Shown here: in pieces, positions 45,011-54,289 of the stretch
Numbering within the stretch: position 1 is the stretch's first letter
Layout of the letters: every line of letters starts with the position of its first letter
From: Pseudomonadota bacterium
GTDB lineage: Bacteria > Desulfobacterota > Desulfobacteria > Desulfobacterales > Desulfolunaceae
Direction of reading: 5' to 3'
NCBI GenBank assembly: GCA_018818835.1
Contig: JAHIRD010000145.1
Location: forward strand, 32,528-96,527
DNA length: 64,000 bases
Program-made: the position numbers and the translations under genes
Notes under the pieces: model-generated
The model's database searches: none
What the model saw: only the letters and a program-made list of their open reading frames with translations
What the model was told of the DNA's origin: nothing

Positions 45011-45970
45011 ATGTTAAAAGAAATGGCCGTATCGAACCATGGCCCGGGACGCGCTGAAGAAAAGAGTGTCAACCCAGACAATATGCGGCAAGATGGCGCC
45101 TTTGACGTTGTTGTCATTTCGCCCCATCTTGACGATGCCGTGTTGTCGGTTGGCGCTCTGATTGCGCGGTTAGTGGCTGAGGGACGCAGGGTTGAGGTGT
45201 GGACTATTTTTACTCATCCGCCCAAGTCGACCAAGCTCGCTAAAGATCGGCGTGGATTTGGGGACTACATTACGCGGCGAGCCGAAGACGAACGGGCCTT
45301 GGCACGTCTTGGGGCCGGCTACCGCTGGCTCGATTTCAGTGAGCGGATATGGGGAGAGCCTTCTCTGTCATCAGCCTGGCACGTATTTCGTACGCCCCCA
45401 TCGGCTGCCTTCTTTGCTAATTCCCAGACCCTCACACAGACCATCGTCTCCCTGCTTAACGATTCGGCTGCTACGGTCTATGTGCCCCTTGGAATAGGCA
45501 ACCATTACGATCATGTCGAGGTTGCCTTCGCGTCTTTAAAGGGACTTCTTGAGTGTTCTGCCTTTGATCGCCTTCGCTTTTATGAAGACGTTCCCTATGC
45601 CTTCGCAGCCGGTTGCAGACGCCGCCATTTTATCGCGCGTCAGAAAAAGTGGCGAACATGGGCAGCCCCCGTCTGGGCAAGCCCGATTCTCGGCTGGTTT
45701 TTCGGTTATATGGCCTGGTCTGCTCGAGGACCGGGTATTGATGCGTACCTGCCCATAGTAAACTCATTAGACTGGAGCGTTTCGTCGGAACCCGTCGGCG
45801 CGTTTGAGTCTGCTAAACTCGAGTCCCTGGCAGAATACGTCTCACAAGTCAAGGCGAGCGGAGGCATGAAACGCATCGCACCGTTGATTCGACGGGCACA
45901 TGCCACCCTGAACGGTGAACCCATTTGGAGTGCTGCGCCTTCGCGTACTGCACCGGAGACAGGTCAATGA
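45011..45970 (+). CDS. PIG-L/LmbE family deacetylase
   Basis: A 319-aa zinc-dependent N-deacetylase of the PIG-L/LmbE family, which usually removes acetyl from GlcNAc-like sugars on lipids or thiols. The metal-binding signature is SPHLDDAVLSVGA (His39, Asp41, Asp42), with the third ligand region NHYDHVEV. A strong AGGAGG precedes the ATG. Beside a glycosyltransferase, it may trim an amino sugar of a glycolipid. By eye its codon use is more GC-rich than its neighbours (for example GCGCGG, GCGAGCGG), which suggests separate acquisition. Its stop overlaps the next ATG by 4 bases. Confidence 0.85.
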   Translation: MLKEMAVSNHGPGRAEEKSVNPDNMRQDGAFDVVVISPHLDDAVLSVGALIARLVAEGRRVEVWTIFTHPPKSTKLAKDRRGFGDYITRRAEDERALARLGAGYRWLDFSERIWGEPSLSSAWHVFRTPPSAAFFANSQTLTQTIVSLLNDSAATVYVPLGIGNHYDHVEVAFASLKGLLECSAFDRLRFYEDVPYAFAAGCRRRHFIARQKKWRTWAAPVWASPILGWFFGYMAWSARGPGIDAYLPIVNSLDWSVSSEPVGAFESAKLESLAEYVSQVKASGGMKRIAPLIRRAHATLNGEPIWSAAPSRTAPETGQ

Positions 45971-47340
45971 CTGAAAATAATGGCGTCTTAAAAAGTCCCA
46001 TATCCAGGAAACTGGGTTCAATCGAATCGTGTCACCTGATGGGTGAAAATCTTCTTCATACAAATATCGTTATCTATGGTACTGTCCATGCGTCAATTGA
46101 CGAGTCACGGTTTCGTCATGCCCTTAATAAGATACAGATAAAACACCCCTTATTAAACGCATTTATTAAACCGTCATATTTCAGAAAACCTGTATTTATC
46201 ATGGACAGTGCCCCATCTGAAATCCCCATCGCAATCATGGAAGCACCATATGATAAGCGTGAAGGCGTAATCGAAGATATTCTGAACACTATTTTTCCCA
46301 TAAACAAATCACCGCTTATGAGATCATTCATCATTAAACATCCTGGGGATGCCACAACCATTGCGTTATACATGTCTCATACGATTGCTGACGGGTTTTC
46401 AGGCTTACGTATTATGGGCAGCCTCCTTAATATTCTGGACAAATCCGAAAAAGAAACTCTTTCGGAGCATTCTGAACCCGCCATGCCTGAAGCTGCTGAA
46501 TCATATTTCCCCAAACGGACACGGGGTTTAAACGGGTTATTGAACTATTTAAAATTAAATATGAAACTTATCTCGGATATTTCTTCATCTCCTAAGCAAA
46601 CACTCCCCTCACCCCAAACGGATGCCCCTGTTGACAAACGCCGGATGATTTTCACCAACAGAGTTCTTAGCCGCAATGAAACCCTGATGATCAGAAAAAG
46701 GGCCCGGGAAGAAAATACAACAGTAAACGCAGCAATTACTGCGGCGCATTTTATTGCCCTTTCCGAAGAATGTGAGCGATGTGAAAATCGTTTACCATCA
46801 TTCCGGTCCATGGTCATCATGTCCAATATAGATTTAAGGAGAAGGCTTAAAAACAGCCATGATGAGGTATTGACAGATTTTGCATCCATTGCCAACAACC
46901 TGGTCTCAGCGGATTCCAAAAGCAACTTTTGGGATATTGCCAGGAATTATCAGGAGTCTCTTGTCACATCTATTAAGGAGGATGAGCCCTTCCTGCATGT
47001 TTTTTTTCAAAAAATAATGTGGTTTGTTACCGGATGGTCCGGGTTTAATACCCGCGCATCCATGTTATTGAACAGGGTGATGAGTAAATTCGAACAGAAG
47101 ATGACTCTTGTCAGTAATGTTGGCGTTGTTGATCTCGGACCGAAAGAAGGCAAATACAAGCTGATCTTTTTTGCCGGCTTATCTTCAAGCCGCATGTCGC
47201 AGACGATCTTATCGATTACCTTATCACTAAATGGAGAGCTCATCTGGACTGTGATCGGAAATCATCCTATCCATTCCAGAGATCGGCTTGAACGCCTGGC
47301 AGAAAGGATGACCGAACTGATAAGATTAATGGCGTCGTAA
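45967..47340 (+). CDS. condensation-domain-like acyltransferase (HxxxDG, PapA/WES type)
   Basis: A 457-aa protein with the catalytic HxxxDG motif at His138-Gly143 (YMSHTIADGFSG). This fold is shared by PapA-type acyltransferases, wax-ester synthases and NRPS condensation domains, which join acyl groups to hydroxyl or amino acceptors. In this cluster it would ester-link an acyl chain to the lipid hydroxyl. A direct 25-bp repeat (45979-46003) codes for residues 5-12, and its near-identical copy (47328-47352) supplies the last two residues and the stop codon; both match one end of the MITE at 57.5 kb. The gene may be inserted, and its native ends may be lost. Confidence 0.8.
   Translation: MTENNGVLKSPISRKLGSIESCHLMGENLLHTNIVIYGTVHASIDESRFRHALNKIQIKHPLLNAFIKPSYFRKPVFIMDSAPSEIPIAIMEAPYDKREGVIEDILNTIFPINKSPLMRSFIIKHPGDATTIALYMSHTIADGFSGLRIMGSLLNILDKSEKETLSEHSEPAMPEAAESYFPKRTRGLNGLLNYLKLNMKLISDISSSPKQTLPSPQTDAPVDKRRMIFTNRVLSRNETLMIRKRAREENTTVNAAITAAHFIALSEECERCENRLPSFRSMVIMSNIDLRRRLKNSHDEVLTDFASIANNLVSADSKSNFWDIARNYQESLVTSIKEDEPFLHVFFQKIMWFVTGWSGFNTRASMLLNRVMSKFEQKMTLVSNVGVVDLGPKEGKYKLIFFAGLSSSRMSQTILSITLSLNGELIWTVIGNHPIHSRDRLERLAERMTELIRLMAS
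45979..46003 (+). repeat. direct repeat copy A, matches MITE left end
   Basis: A 25-base sequence reading AATGGCGTC, then T, then TAAAAAGTCCCATAT. It differs at one position from copy B at 47328-47352. It falls inside the 5' coding region of the acyltransferase gene. Confidence 0.75.
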
Positions 47341-47352
47341 AAAGTCCCATAT
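47328..47352 (+). repeat. direct repeat copy B, matches MITE left end
   Basis: AATGGCGTC, then G, then TAAAAAGTCCCATAT, 24 of 25 bases shared with copy A. From 47329 to 47356 it is identical to 57555-57582, the left end of the 164-bp element. The TAA within it is the stop codon of the acyltransferase gene. Confidence 0.8.
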
Positions 47353-47357
47353 GCGGA

Positions 47358-48296
47358 TTAGAGCCAATTAAATAGACTACCAATAAAAAAAACATAGAAA
47401 ATCAGAAGGATGGATCCTTCACTTCGGTTAATTTTCTGGTCTTTGGTTATCACAAAATACATAAAAGCTGCAGCCACTGAAATCGGGAGTGAAAATTTGC
47501 ATATGTTTTCCGTGATGACCAGTTTACCTGAAAGCCCGCACAGCCCCATTACACCAAAGGTGTTGAATATATTTGAACCAATGATATTTCCCACAATCAT
47601 GTCGGAGTGACCCTTGCGAGCAGCGGATACCGAAACCATCACCTCGGGCAGGGATGTCCCAAGGGCTACAGCACTCAGAGCAATCACGTCTGTACCGATG
47701 GCCAGAATTTCAGAAATTCTGACCACTGAGTCCACAGTGTATTTCGCTCCAACAAAAACAAGACCTGACGAAACAATAAGTAAAAGCCAGTCTTTGAACT
47801 GTGATGGACCAGATGGCCTACCCTCTTCATCGTTTTGATCCGTTTCCCGAGTTCCAACGGTGCCATAAAGATAAAAAAACAAGGATACAAGGCAAATCAT
47901 GGCCTCCACCATGGAGAACACACGATCATAGGCCATAAAAGCAATGAGCAGCGACGAACCTGTCAAAAAAGGCAGATCGATTTTCATCAGATTATAACGG
48001 ACCTTGAATTCCTTGCCCGCAACCCCCGCAATACCCAGAACAAGAAAGATATTGGTAATGTTGGAACCCAGAACATTTCCGATGACGATTTCAGAATGAT
48101 TTTTAAAAACAGAGACCAATGATGAAACCAATTCGGGCAATGAGGTTCCAAACCCCACAATAACAACGCCCACAACAAAGTGTGACAGCCCCAGGGAAAA
48201 ACCGATTCTCTCGGCCGAAGCCACAAAATAATCCGAAGATAAGACAAGAACCGCAATACTGATGGCCAAAATTGCCACCCACATGGTTATTTCCAT
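47358..48296 (-). CDS. calcium/sodium antiporter (CaCA family)
   Basis: A 312-aa inner-membrane cation antiporter with about ten membrane segments. The two inverted alpha-repeats are clear: GFGTSLPELVSSLVS and ALGTSLPEVMVSVSA, each with the Glu used for cation binding, and GNVLGSNITNIFLVLG and GNIIGSNIFNTFGVMG. The ATG at 48296 (MEITMWVAI) has GGGAGA upstream; the longer in-frame TTG start at 48380 would overlap uvrC. It is convergent with the lipid cluster, and its stop lies only 5 bases after direct repeat copy B. Confidence 0.92.
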   Translation of the reverse strand: MEITMWVAILAISIAVLVLSSDYFVASAERIGFSLGLSHFVVGVVIVGFGTSLPELVSSLVSVFKNHSEIVIGNVLGSNITNIFLVLGIAGVAGKEFKVRYNLMKIDLPFLTGSSLLIAFMAYDRVFSMVEAMICLVSLFFYLYGTVGTRETDQNDEEGRPSGPSQFKDWLLLIVSSGLVFVGAKYTVDSVVRISEILAIGTDVIALSAVALGTSLPEVMVSVSAARKGHSDMIVGNIIGSNIFNTFGVMGLCGLSGKLVITENICKFSLPISVAAAFMYFVITKDQKINRSEGSILLIFYVFFIGSLFNWL

Positions 48297-48348
48297 GATG
48301 ATCGTCTCCCTTGATGATTTATCATCTTGTCGAATGAACGCTGGATTT

Positions 48349-50199
48349 TCACGAGGATGTCCCTTGACCAAGGGCCTCAAGGACGGCCCGTGCTGAAGAG
48401 GCAGTCATCCCCTCGACAGCGCAAAGGTCTTCTTCCCGCGCATTCATGATGCCAGTCAAACCTCCAAAATGTAATAAAAGCGCTGTTTTCCGTTTGGGTC
48501 CGATACCCGGTATGCTGTCCAGAACAGACAAACGAAGCTTTTTGTCTCTTCGTGCTCTGTGAAAGGTGATGACAAATCGATGTGCCTCATCCCTGATATT
48601 CTGAAGAAACAGGAGAAGGTCTCCGTCCCGTCCAAAATTCACAGGGTTTGACCGCTTGGCTTTGTAAATCTTATCACGGATTTCCCCTTTGGCCTCATCT
48701 TTTTTGGCAATGCCGATCACATCAAAAGCCTGATCCATGCCCAGTTCCTTTAAAACAGAAAGAGCGATATTCAATTGCCCTTTTCCCCCGTCCACCATCA
48801 AAAGATCAGGTAACATCTGATCCGGCGACTCATTTCCATAGCGCCGTAAAAGGACTTCTGCCATATAGGAATAATCATCCTGGCCTGTCACTGTTTTAAT
48901 TTTATACTTTCGGTAGCCTGATTTAAAGGGTTTTCCGTTTTTGAACACCACCATGGCAGAAACAGCCTCAGTCCCGGAAATATTGGAATTGTCAAAACAT
49001 TCAATATATTCCGGAACATTCCGGGTTCCAAGCCTGTTTTTAAGCCTGAACAGAAGATCCACCCTGGAGCGTCCCTGGATCTCCATCTCCTCACGCTCTT
49101 TAGCACTGTTATTAAGGGCCATGGCCATCAGGGCAAGCTTCTCTCCACGCTGGGGGGAATAAAGACGAACCGACGTTTTTTTGACTCCTTTAAGCCATTC
49201 CGTTAGAAGATCATGATCATCCGGAAGTACGGATAATAAAATCTCCCCCGGGACATGGGGTGCGTTTTCATAATACTGAACGATAAAGGTCCCCACAAGT
49301 TCGGAATCATCTGCCATGGTTTCTTTAAACGGGAAATGACGTGATCCTGATAGGATCCCTGCCCTGACTGAAAGAAGCGTAATCAGGGAAAAATGATCGC
49401 CCCGGGAAATGGCAATGATGTCCCTGTCCATCATATCCTTTGCAACAACAACCTGCTTTTCAAGCGTTTTTTCAAGGGCATACACTTTGTCACGCAACTG
49501 GGCCGCATCTTCAAACCGTTCATCCTGGGCCGCATGGGCCATGTCCTGTTTAACCTGGCGAATCAATTCCGGGGTCTTCCCTTTTAAAAACAAGGCCACT
49601 TCATCAATAATTTCTCTATAAATCCCGGGATCCACCTCAAAACAACAGGGAGCCAGACAAATCCCCATCTGATAATTCAGACAGGGCCGGGCACGGTTTT
49701 TAAAGCTTTGTGTGGTGCATTTTCTCAGTTTAAAGGTTTTATTGATGAACTTCAGTGTTTTATGGACCGATCCTGCCGAGGCATAGGGCCCAAAATACAA
49801 GGCCCCGTCTTTTTTTATTTTCCGGGCAATGGTGATGTTCGGGTAATGGGTGGTGATATCAATTCTCAACAGGGGGTATCGTTTGTCATCTTTGAGGATC
49901 ATATTGTAGCGGGGTTTGTATTTTCGGATCAGATTGGCTTCAAGGATCAGCGCGTCCTGTTCGCTGTTTGTGAGGATTGTGTCAAACTGGGAAATCTGTT
50001 TGACAAGCACCCCTGTTTTCATATCCGTTTGATTTTCCCGTTTAAAGTACGAGGCCAGTCTTTTCTTTAGATTTTTGGCCTTACCCACATAAATCACAAG
50101 GCCTTCATCGTTCTTCATCAGGTAGACACCAGGCCCCGAAGATACTGTATCCACCCGTTCGGCCATCATTTTTTTTGTGTTTGCAGATGCGTCCATCAT
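48349..50199 (-). CDS. uvrC: excinuclease ABC subunit C
   Basis: A 616-aa nuclease that makes both incisions in nucleotide excision repair together with UvrB. Domains in order: N-terminal GIY-YIG endonuclease (GPGVYLMKNDEGLVIYVGKAKNLKK), a UVR motif (ERFEDAAQLRDKVYALEK), the RNase H-like second nuclease (FDNSNISGTEAVSAM; DLLMVDGGKGQL) and C-terminal helix-hairpin-helix (DSIPGIGPKRKTALLLHFGG). The length is usual. It starts 4 bases after the uvrB stop, so the two are coupled. Confidence 0.96.
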   Translation of the reverse strand: MMDASANTKKMMAERVDTVSSGPGVYLMKNDEGLVIYVGKAKNLKKRLASYFKRENQTDMKTGVLVKQISQFDTILTNSEQDALILEANLIRKYKPRYNMILKDDKRYPLLRIDITTHYPNITIARKIKKDGALYFGPYASAGSVHKTLKFINKTFKLRKCTTQSFKNRARPCLNYQMGICLAPCCFEVDPGIYREIIDEVALFLKGKTPELIRQVKQDMAHAAQDERFEDAAQLRDKVYALEKTLEKQVVVAKDMMDRDIIAISRGDHFSLITLLSVRAGILSGSRHFPFKETMADDSELVGTFIVQYYENAPHVPGEILLSVLPDDHDLLTEWLKGVKKTSVRLYSPQRGEKLALMAMALNNSAKEREEMEIQGRSRVDLLFRLKNRLGTRNVPEYIECFDNSNISGTEAVSAMVVFKNGKPFKSGYRKYKIKTVTGQDDYSYMAEVLLRRYGNESPDQMLPDLLMVDGGKGQLNIALSVLKELGMDQAFDVIGIAKKDEAKGEIRDKIYKAKRSNPVNFGRDGDLLLFLQNIRDEAHRFVITFHRARRDKKLRLSVLDSIPGIGPKRKTALLLHFGGLTGIMNAREEDLCAVEGMTASSARAVLEALGQGTSS

Positions 50200-50203
50200 T
50201 GAC

Positions 50204-52195
50204 CTACATTAGACTGATCTGTTTCAATTCACGGATTTTGTCCCTGAGTTTGGCTGCTTTTTCAAAGGCAAGCTTCTTGGCAGCCTCTCGCATCTCAATT
50301 TCAAGATTTTTGATGATTTCAGGGAGGTTATCCAGGGAATCGTAATCCGAAAGTTTCTCGGAAAGGACTGAACTCCCCACGACTTTGTCAAAGGTATACA
50401 TGTCTCCGAAGCTGGACATAATCTCTTTTTTGATGGTTTCCGGCGTGATCCCGTGTTTTTCATTATACGCGGTTTGAATGATCCGACGCCGTGTGGTCTC
50501 ATCCATGGCGTAACGCATGGCCTTGGTCTCCTTATCTCCATAAAGAAACACCTTGCCATTAACGTTTCGAGCGGCGCGTCCGCATATCTGAATCAGGGAT
50601 CGTTCTGACCTTAGAAACCCCTCTTTGTCCGCATCCAGCACGGCAACCAATGACACTTCCGGAATATCAAGGCCTTCCCGTAACAGATTGATTCCAACGA
50701 GAACATCAAAACTCCCCATGCGAAGATCCCTGATAATTTCAATCCGCTCCATGGTTTTTACATCCGAATGCATGTAACGAACCCGGATCCCCAGATCCGA
50801 ATAATAATCTGTCAAGTCTTCGGCCATTCGTTTGGTCAGGGTTGTCACAAGGACGCGCTCATTGACGGTGACCCTTTTCCTGATTTCTTCATACAGATCA
50901 TCCACCTGGTGTGTGGCGGGCCGGATTTCGATGAAGGGGTCGATGAGTCCAGTTGGCCGGACAATCTGCTCCACAATATGTCCCTGGGATATGTCCACCT
51001 CATAATCAGCCGGAGTGGCAGACACATAAATTGCCTGTCGGGCTCGGGTGCAGAACTCCTCAAACATCAAAGGCCTGTTATCCACGGCAGAAGGAAGCCG
51101 GAACCCATATTCCACCAGGGTTGTTTTCCGTGAGCGGTCGCCCTGGTACATGGCCCGTATCTGGGGAATACCGATATGACTTTCATCAATGAACAAAAGA
51201 AAATCATCGGGGAAATAGTCCAGCAGAGTAGGCGGTGGTTGGCCTTTCTCACGCCCGGAAATATGACGGGAATAATTTTCAATGCCATTGCAGTAACCTA
51301 TTTCCCGGAGCATCTCAAGGTCGTAGTGGGTCCGTTCCTCAATTCTCTGGGCCTCAATCAGCTTGTTCATGTCCCGAAAATAAGCCACCCGTTCTTTCAG
51401 TTCCTCGGTGACAGCCTGAACCACTCGTTTCCGGGTGGTTTTCTGTGTCACGTAGTGGCTTGCAGGATAGATCACTGCCTTTTTCATGCTTCTCAGGGAA
51501 TCCCCTTTCAAGGGATCGATTTCTGTAAGGGCATCGATTTCATCACCAAAAAATTCAATACGGATGGCCAGATTTTCCTCGTAGGCAGGAAATATTTCAA
51601 CCCGGTCTCCCCTGACCCTGAATGTGCCCCGATAAAAATCATAGTCACTTCGCTCATATTGAATGGCAACAAGATCCGAAATCAGTTTTTCCCTGGAAAG
51701 CACCGTGCCAGTTTCAATCTCCACCCTCAAGGCCAGGTAATCTTCGGGTGCTCCCAGGCCATAAATGCATGACACACTGGCCACCACAATCACATCATCC
51801 CGTGACAAGACATTGCGTGTTGCAGAATGCCTCATCTTGTCGATGATATCGTTAATCGACGAATCTTTCTGAATATAGGTATCGCTGTTGGGGAGATAGG
51901 CTTCGGGCTGATAATAGTCGTAATAACTGACGAAGTATTCAACGGCATTTTCAGGAAAAAGACCCCTGAATTCATTGTAAAGCTGTGCCGCAAGGGTTTT
52001 GTTGGGTGCAATGACCAGGGTCGGCTTCTGGAGTTTTTCAATGACATGGGCCATGGTAAAGGTTTTACCTGAGCCGGTCACCCCAAGGAGAACCTGGTGT
52101 TTTTCACCGTCCAGAACACCCCGGCTGAGTTTTTCAATGGCCTGGGGCTGGTCACCCTTGGGCTGGTACTCGGAAACAATTTTAAATTGTGACAT
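50204..52195 (-). CDS. uvrB: excinuclease ABC subunit B
   Basis: A 663-aa helicase-like subunit that loads onto damaged DNA from UvrA and positions UvrC. It shows Walker [16 protein letters not shown], the beta-hairpin [29 protein letters not shown], helicase motifs V and VI ([27 protein letters not shown]) and a C-terminal UVR helix ([18 protein letters not shown]). Its start is preceded by a 517-base spacer of palindromes. No uvrA is in the window. Confidence 0.97.
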   Translation of the reverse strand: MSQFKIVSEYQPKGDQPQAIEKLSRGVLDGEKHQVLLGVTGSGKTFTMAHVIEKLQKPTLVIAPNKTLAAQLYNEFRGLFPENAVEYFVSYYDYYQPEAYLPNSDTYIQKDSSINDIIDKMRHSATRNVLSRDDVIVVASVSCIYGLGAPEDYLALRVEIETGTVLSREKLISDLVAIQYERSDYDFYRGTFRVRGDRVEIFPAYEENLAIRIEFFGDEIDALTEIDPLKGDSLRSMKKAVIYPASHYVTQKTTRKRVVQAVTEELKERVAYFRDMNKLIEAQRIEERTHYDLEMLREIGYCNGIENYSRHISGREKGQPPPTLLDYFPDDFLLFIDESHIGIPQIRAMYQGDRSRKTTLVEYGFRLPSAVDNRPLMFEEFCTRARQAIYVSATPADYEVDISQGHIVEQIVRPTGLIDPFIEIRPATHQVDDLYEEIRKRVTVNERVLVTTLTKRMAEDLTDYYSDLGIRVRYMHSDVKTMERIEIIRDLRMGSFDVLVGINLLREGLDIPEVSLVAVLDADKEGFLRSERSLIQICGRAARNVNGKVFLYGDKETKAMRYAMDETTRRRIIQTAYNEKHGITPETIKKEIMSSFGDMYTFDKVVGSSVLSEKLSDYDSLDNLPEIIKNLEIEMREAAKKLAFEKAAKLRDKIRELKQISLM

Positions 52196-52712
52196 GATGG
52201 TTTGATTCTAATTTACGGGTTAAAAAACATTCTTATTTCTTCACGGGGGGATTACCCTTGGATGCGTTCAAAGGCCGAAGCCAGGGGGCAAATCATTTTT
52301 ACTCACCACCCGTTCGCAAAGCTCACTAAAGAACACGAAAGGGTAAATGATTTTACGCCAGGCTTCCCCTGCCGGTAGCCAAACCCCTCACTGCGCTAAG
52401 GCCGGCTTTTGAAAAAGTTTAGTCCATCGTCGCCAAAGCCATGATGGGACAGGTAAACATGTGTTATTTTCTTAACGTTATTTATAGTTAACTTTCAATG
52501 AAACTTCAAATCTCATTACCCATTTGCCCAGCTTTTTAAAAGCTGGCCGCCGGAGGCATATTTCTTAGTGTTCTTCAGCGACCACCGGGAGCAGGTGGTA
52601 GATAAAAATCATGTTCCCAGGCTGAAGTCTGGGAACAGTCTGTTTTACCCGTGAAAAATAAAGGCAAATCCAAACCGATTTGCCTTTGTTATTCTTGTAA
52701 AATGAGGTCGGA
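52196..52712. repeat. palindrome-rich intergenic region between uvrB and cysS
   Basis: A 517-base spacer without a supportable gene. It contains an imperfect inverted repeat of about 25 bases (about 52278-52303 with 52343-52366), a 19-bp palindrome CCAGCTTTTTAAAAGCTGG (52528-52546), a small stem ACCACC/GGTGGT (52581-52599), and a 9-bp stem with an 8-base loop built on TGTTCCCAG and CTGGGAACA (52612-52637). It ends with the cysS terminator. The cluster of short hairpins resembles REP/BIME-type repeat arrays. Confidence 0.65.
52653..52687 (-). terminator. intrinsic terminator of cysS
   Basis: A perfect 10-bp stem (52660-52669 with 52678-52687), AAAGGCAAAT facing ATTTGCCTTT across an 8-base loop, followed on the minus strand by ATTTTTC. 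It begins 25 bases after the cysS stop codon. Confidence 0.85.
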
Positions 52713-54170
52713 TCAATCCATCACTTTCCAGATGGTGCCGTCGGCCCGGTCTTCGATGGTGATCTTCATGTCTTCCAGTTCTTTTCTTATCCGGTCGGCC
52801 GTTGCAAAGTCCTTGTTTTTTCTGGCCTGGGTACGTTGGTCGATCATCGTTTCAATGGTTTCCGGATCCACGGTGTTTGACTTCAGGGCATCGCTTCGTT
52901 TCCTGTCAAAATATTCATAGGGTATTTCCGTGAGAATTCCAAAAATATTGGCAATCTTCACAATATCCGACGCGATGCTTTCCACCTGGTATTTGGTTTC
53001 AAAGGCTGTTTCGTCAGTGATGTCATCCATGATCCGGTTGACTTTTCGAACAGCCTCAAACAGGACAGCCAGCCCCCGTGCAGTATTAAAATCATCTTCC
53101 ATGGAAAAGAAGAACTCTTTCCAGACCTCTCCGTAACGGGACATGTTGTTGGAATTGAGACGCACCATGGGCAGATTGCCGTAAGTATCGGATATACGTT
53201 GAAGAAGTCCATAGAGCTTATCCAGATTACCCGCTGACTCCTTCATGGACTGGTCCGTAAAGTCAATGGGGCTCCTGTAATGATTGGACAGAAGAAAAAG
53301 CCGGACTGTTTCAGGATGATGCACAGCAAGGATATCTTTGATCAAGGTGGTGTTGCCCAGGGATTTGCTCATCTTTTCCGAATTGATGTTCACAAAACCG
53401 TTATGGAGCCAGTATCTGACAAACTGACGACCAAATGCCGCTTCGGACTGGGCGATCTCATTTTCATGGTGAGGGAAAATCAGGTCCTTCCCACCTCCGT
53501 GGATATCAAAGGATTCCCCAAGCAGCTGCCAGCTCATGGCTGAACATTCGATATGCCATCCGGGTCGCCCTTTTCCCCAGGGACTATCCCAGGACGGTTC
53601 ACCGGGTTTGGCTGTTTTCCAAAGAGCAAAATCAAAGGGGTTTTCCTTGCGTTCATCAATATCGATTCTGGCACCGGCTTCCATGTCTTCCAGTTTTCTT
53701 CCGGATAATTTTCCATAGCCCTCAAAAGAAGCAACCCTGAAGTAAACATCCCCATCCATGGGATAGGCCATGTTTTTTTCGATCAAAACCGAGACAATGT
53801 TGATGATATCGCCGATATGCTGGGTGGCTCGGGGTTCAATGGTGGCCCGTTTCACATTCAGGGCGTCCATGTCACGGTAAAATTCATTGATGTATTTTTC
53901 GGAAATATCTTCTGAACTGACGCCCAGCTGGTTGGCTCGATTGATAATCTTGTCATCCACATCCGTGAAATTACGGATATAGGTCACATCGTACCCCACG
54001 GCTGAAAGAAAACGATAGACAATATCAAAAAAAACCACCGAACGCGCATGGCCGATATGGCAGGAGTCATAGACCGTTGGGCCGCAAACATACATTCGTA
54101 CTTCACCGGGTTCGATGGTTTCAAATAATTCTTTTTTACCGCTCAGGGTATTGTATACTTTAAGGGGCAT
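52713..54170 (-). CDS. cysS: cysteinyl-tRNA synthetase
   Basis: A 485-aa class I synthetase that charges tRNA(Cys). It shows the first zinc-ligand block MYVCGPTVYDSCHIGHARS with the HIGH motif, ECSAMSWQLLGESFDIHGGG with further ligands, the KMSKS motif (NSEKMSKSLGN) and the C-terminal anticodon-binding region (ARKNKDFATADRIRKEL). The length is normal. It ends with a clear intrinsic terminator and lies downstream of ispF in the same orientation. Confidence 0.97.
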   Translation of the reverse strand: MPLKVYNTLSGKKELFETIEPGEVRMYVCGPTVYDSCHIGHARSVVFFDIVYRFLSAVGYDVTYIRNFTDVDDKIINRANQLGVSSEDISEKYINEFYRDMDALNVKRATIEPRATQHIGDIINIVSVLIEKNMAYPMDGDVYFRVASFEGYGKLSGRKLEDMEAGARIDIDERKENPFDFALWKTAKPGEPSWDSPWGKGRPGWHIECSAMSWQLLGESFDIHGGGKDLIFPHHENEIAQSEAAFGRQFVRYWLHNGFVNINSEKMSKSLGNTTLIKDILAVHHPETVRLFLLSNHYRSPIDFTDQSMKESAGNLDKLYGLLQRISDTYGNLPMVRLNSNNMSRYGEVWKEFFFSMEDDFNTARGLAVLFEAVRKVNRIMDDITDETAFETKYQVESIASDIVKIANIFGILTEIPYEYFDRKRSDALKSNTVDPETIETMIDQRTQARKNKDFATADRIRKELEDMKITIEDRADGTIWKVMD

Positions 54171-54289
54171 GGCTTATTCCCGTATCACAAAGTCGTTATT
54201 AACATAATTTATTCAAAAAACAAGGATTTACCTGAAAAAAACCAGAATGTCATCATTTTTTATGGTTTTTCAGTGTTTGAAAACCTTCT

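Noticed and set aside
39015..47340. Fatty-acid or polyketide synthase locus
   Set aside because: No acyl carrier protein, ketoreductase/dehydratase set or modular domain is present; the OleC and OleD-like proteins fit a head-to-head condensation route better.
52196..52712. CRISPR array
   Set aside because: Palindromes differ from each other, no repeat-spacer periodicity and no cas genes.
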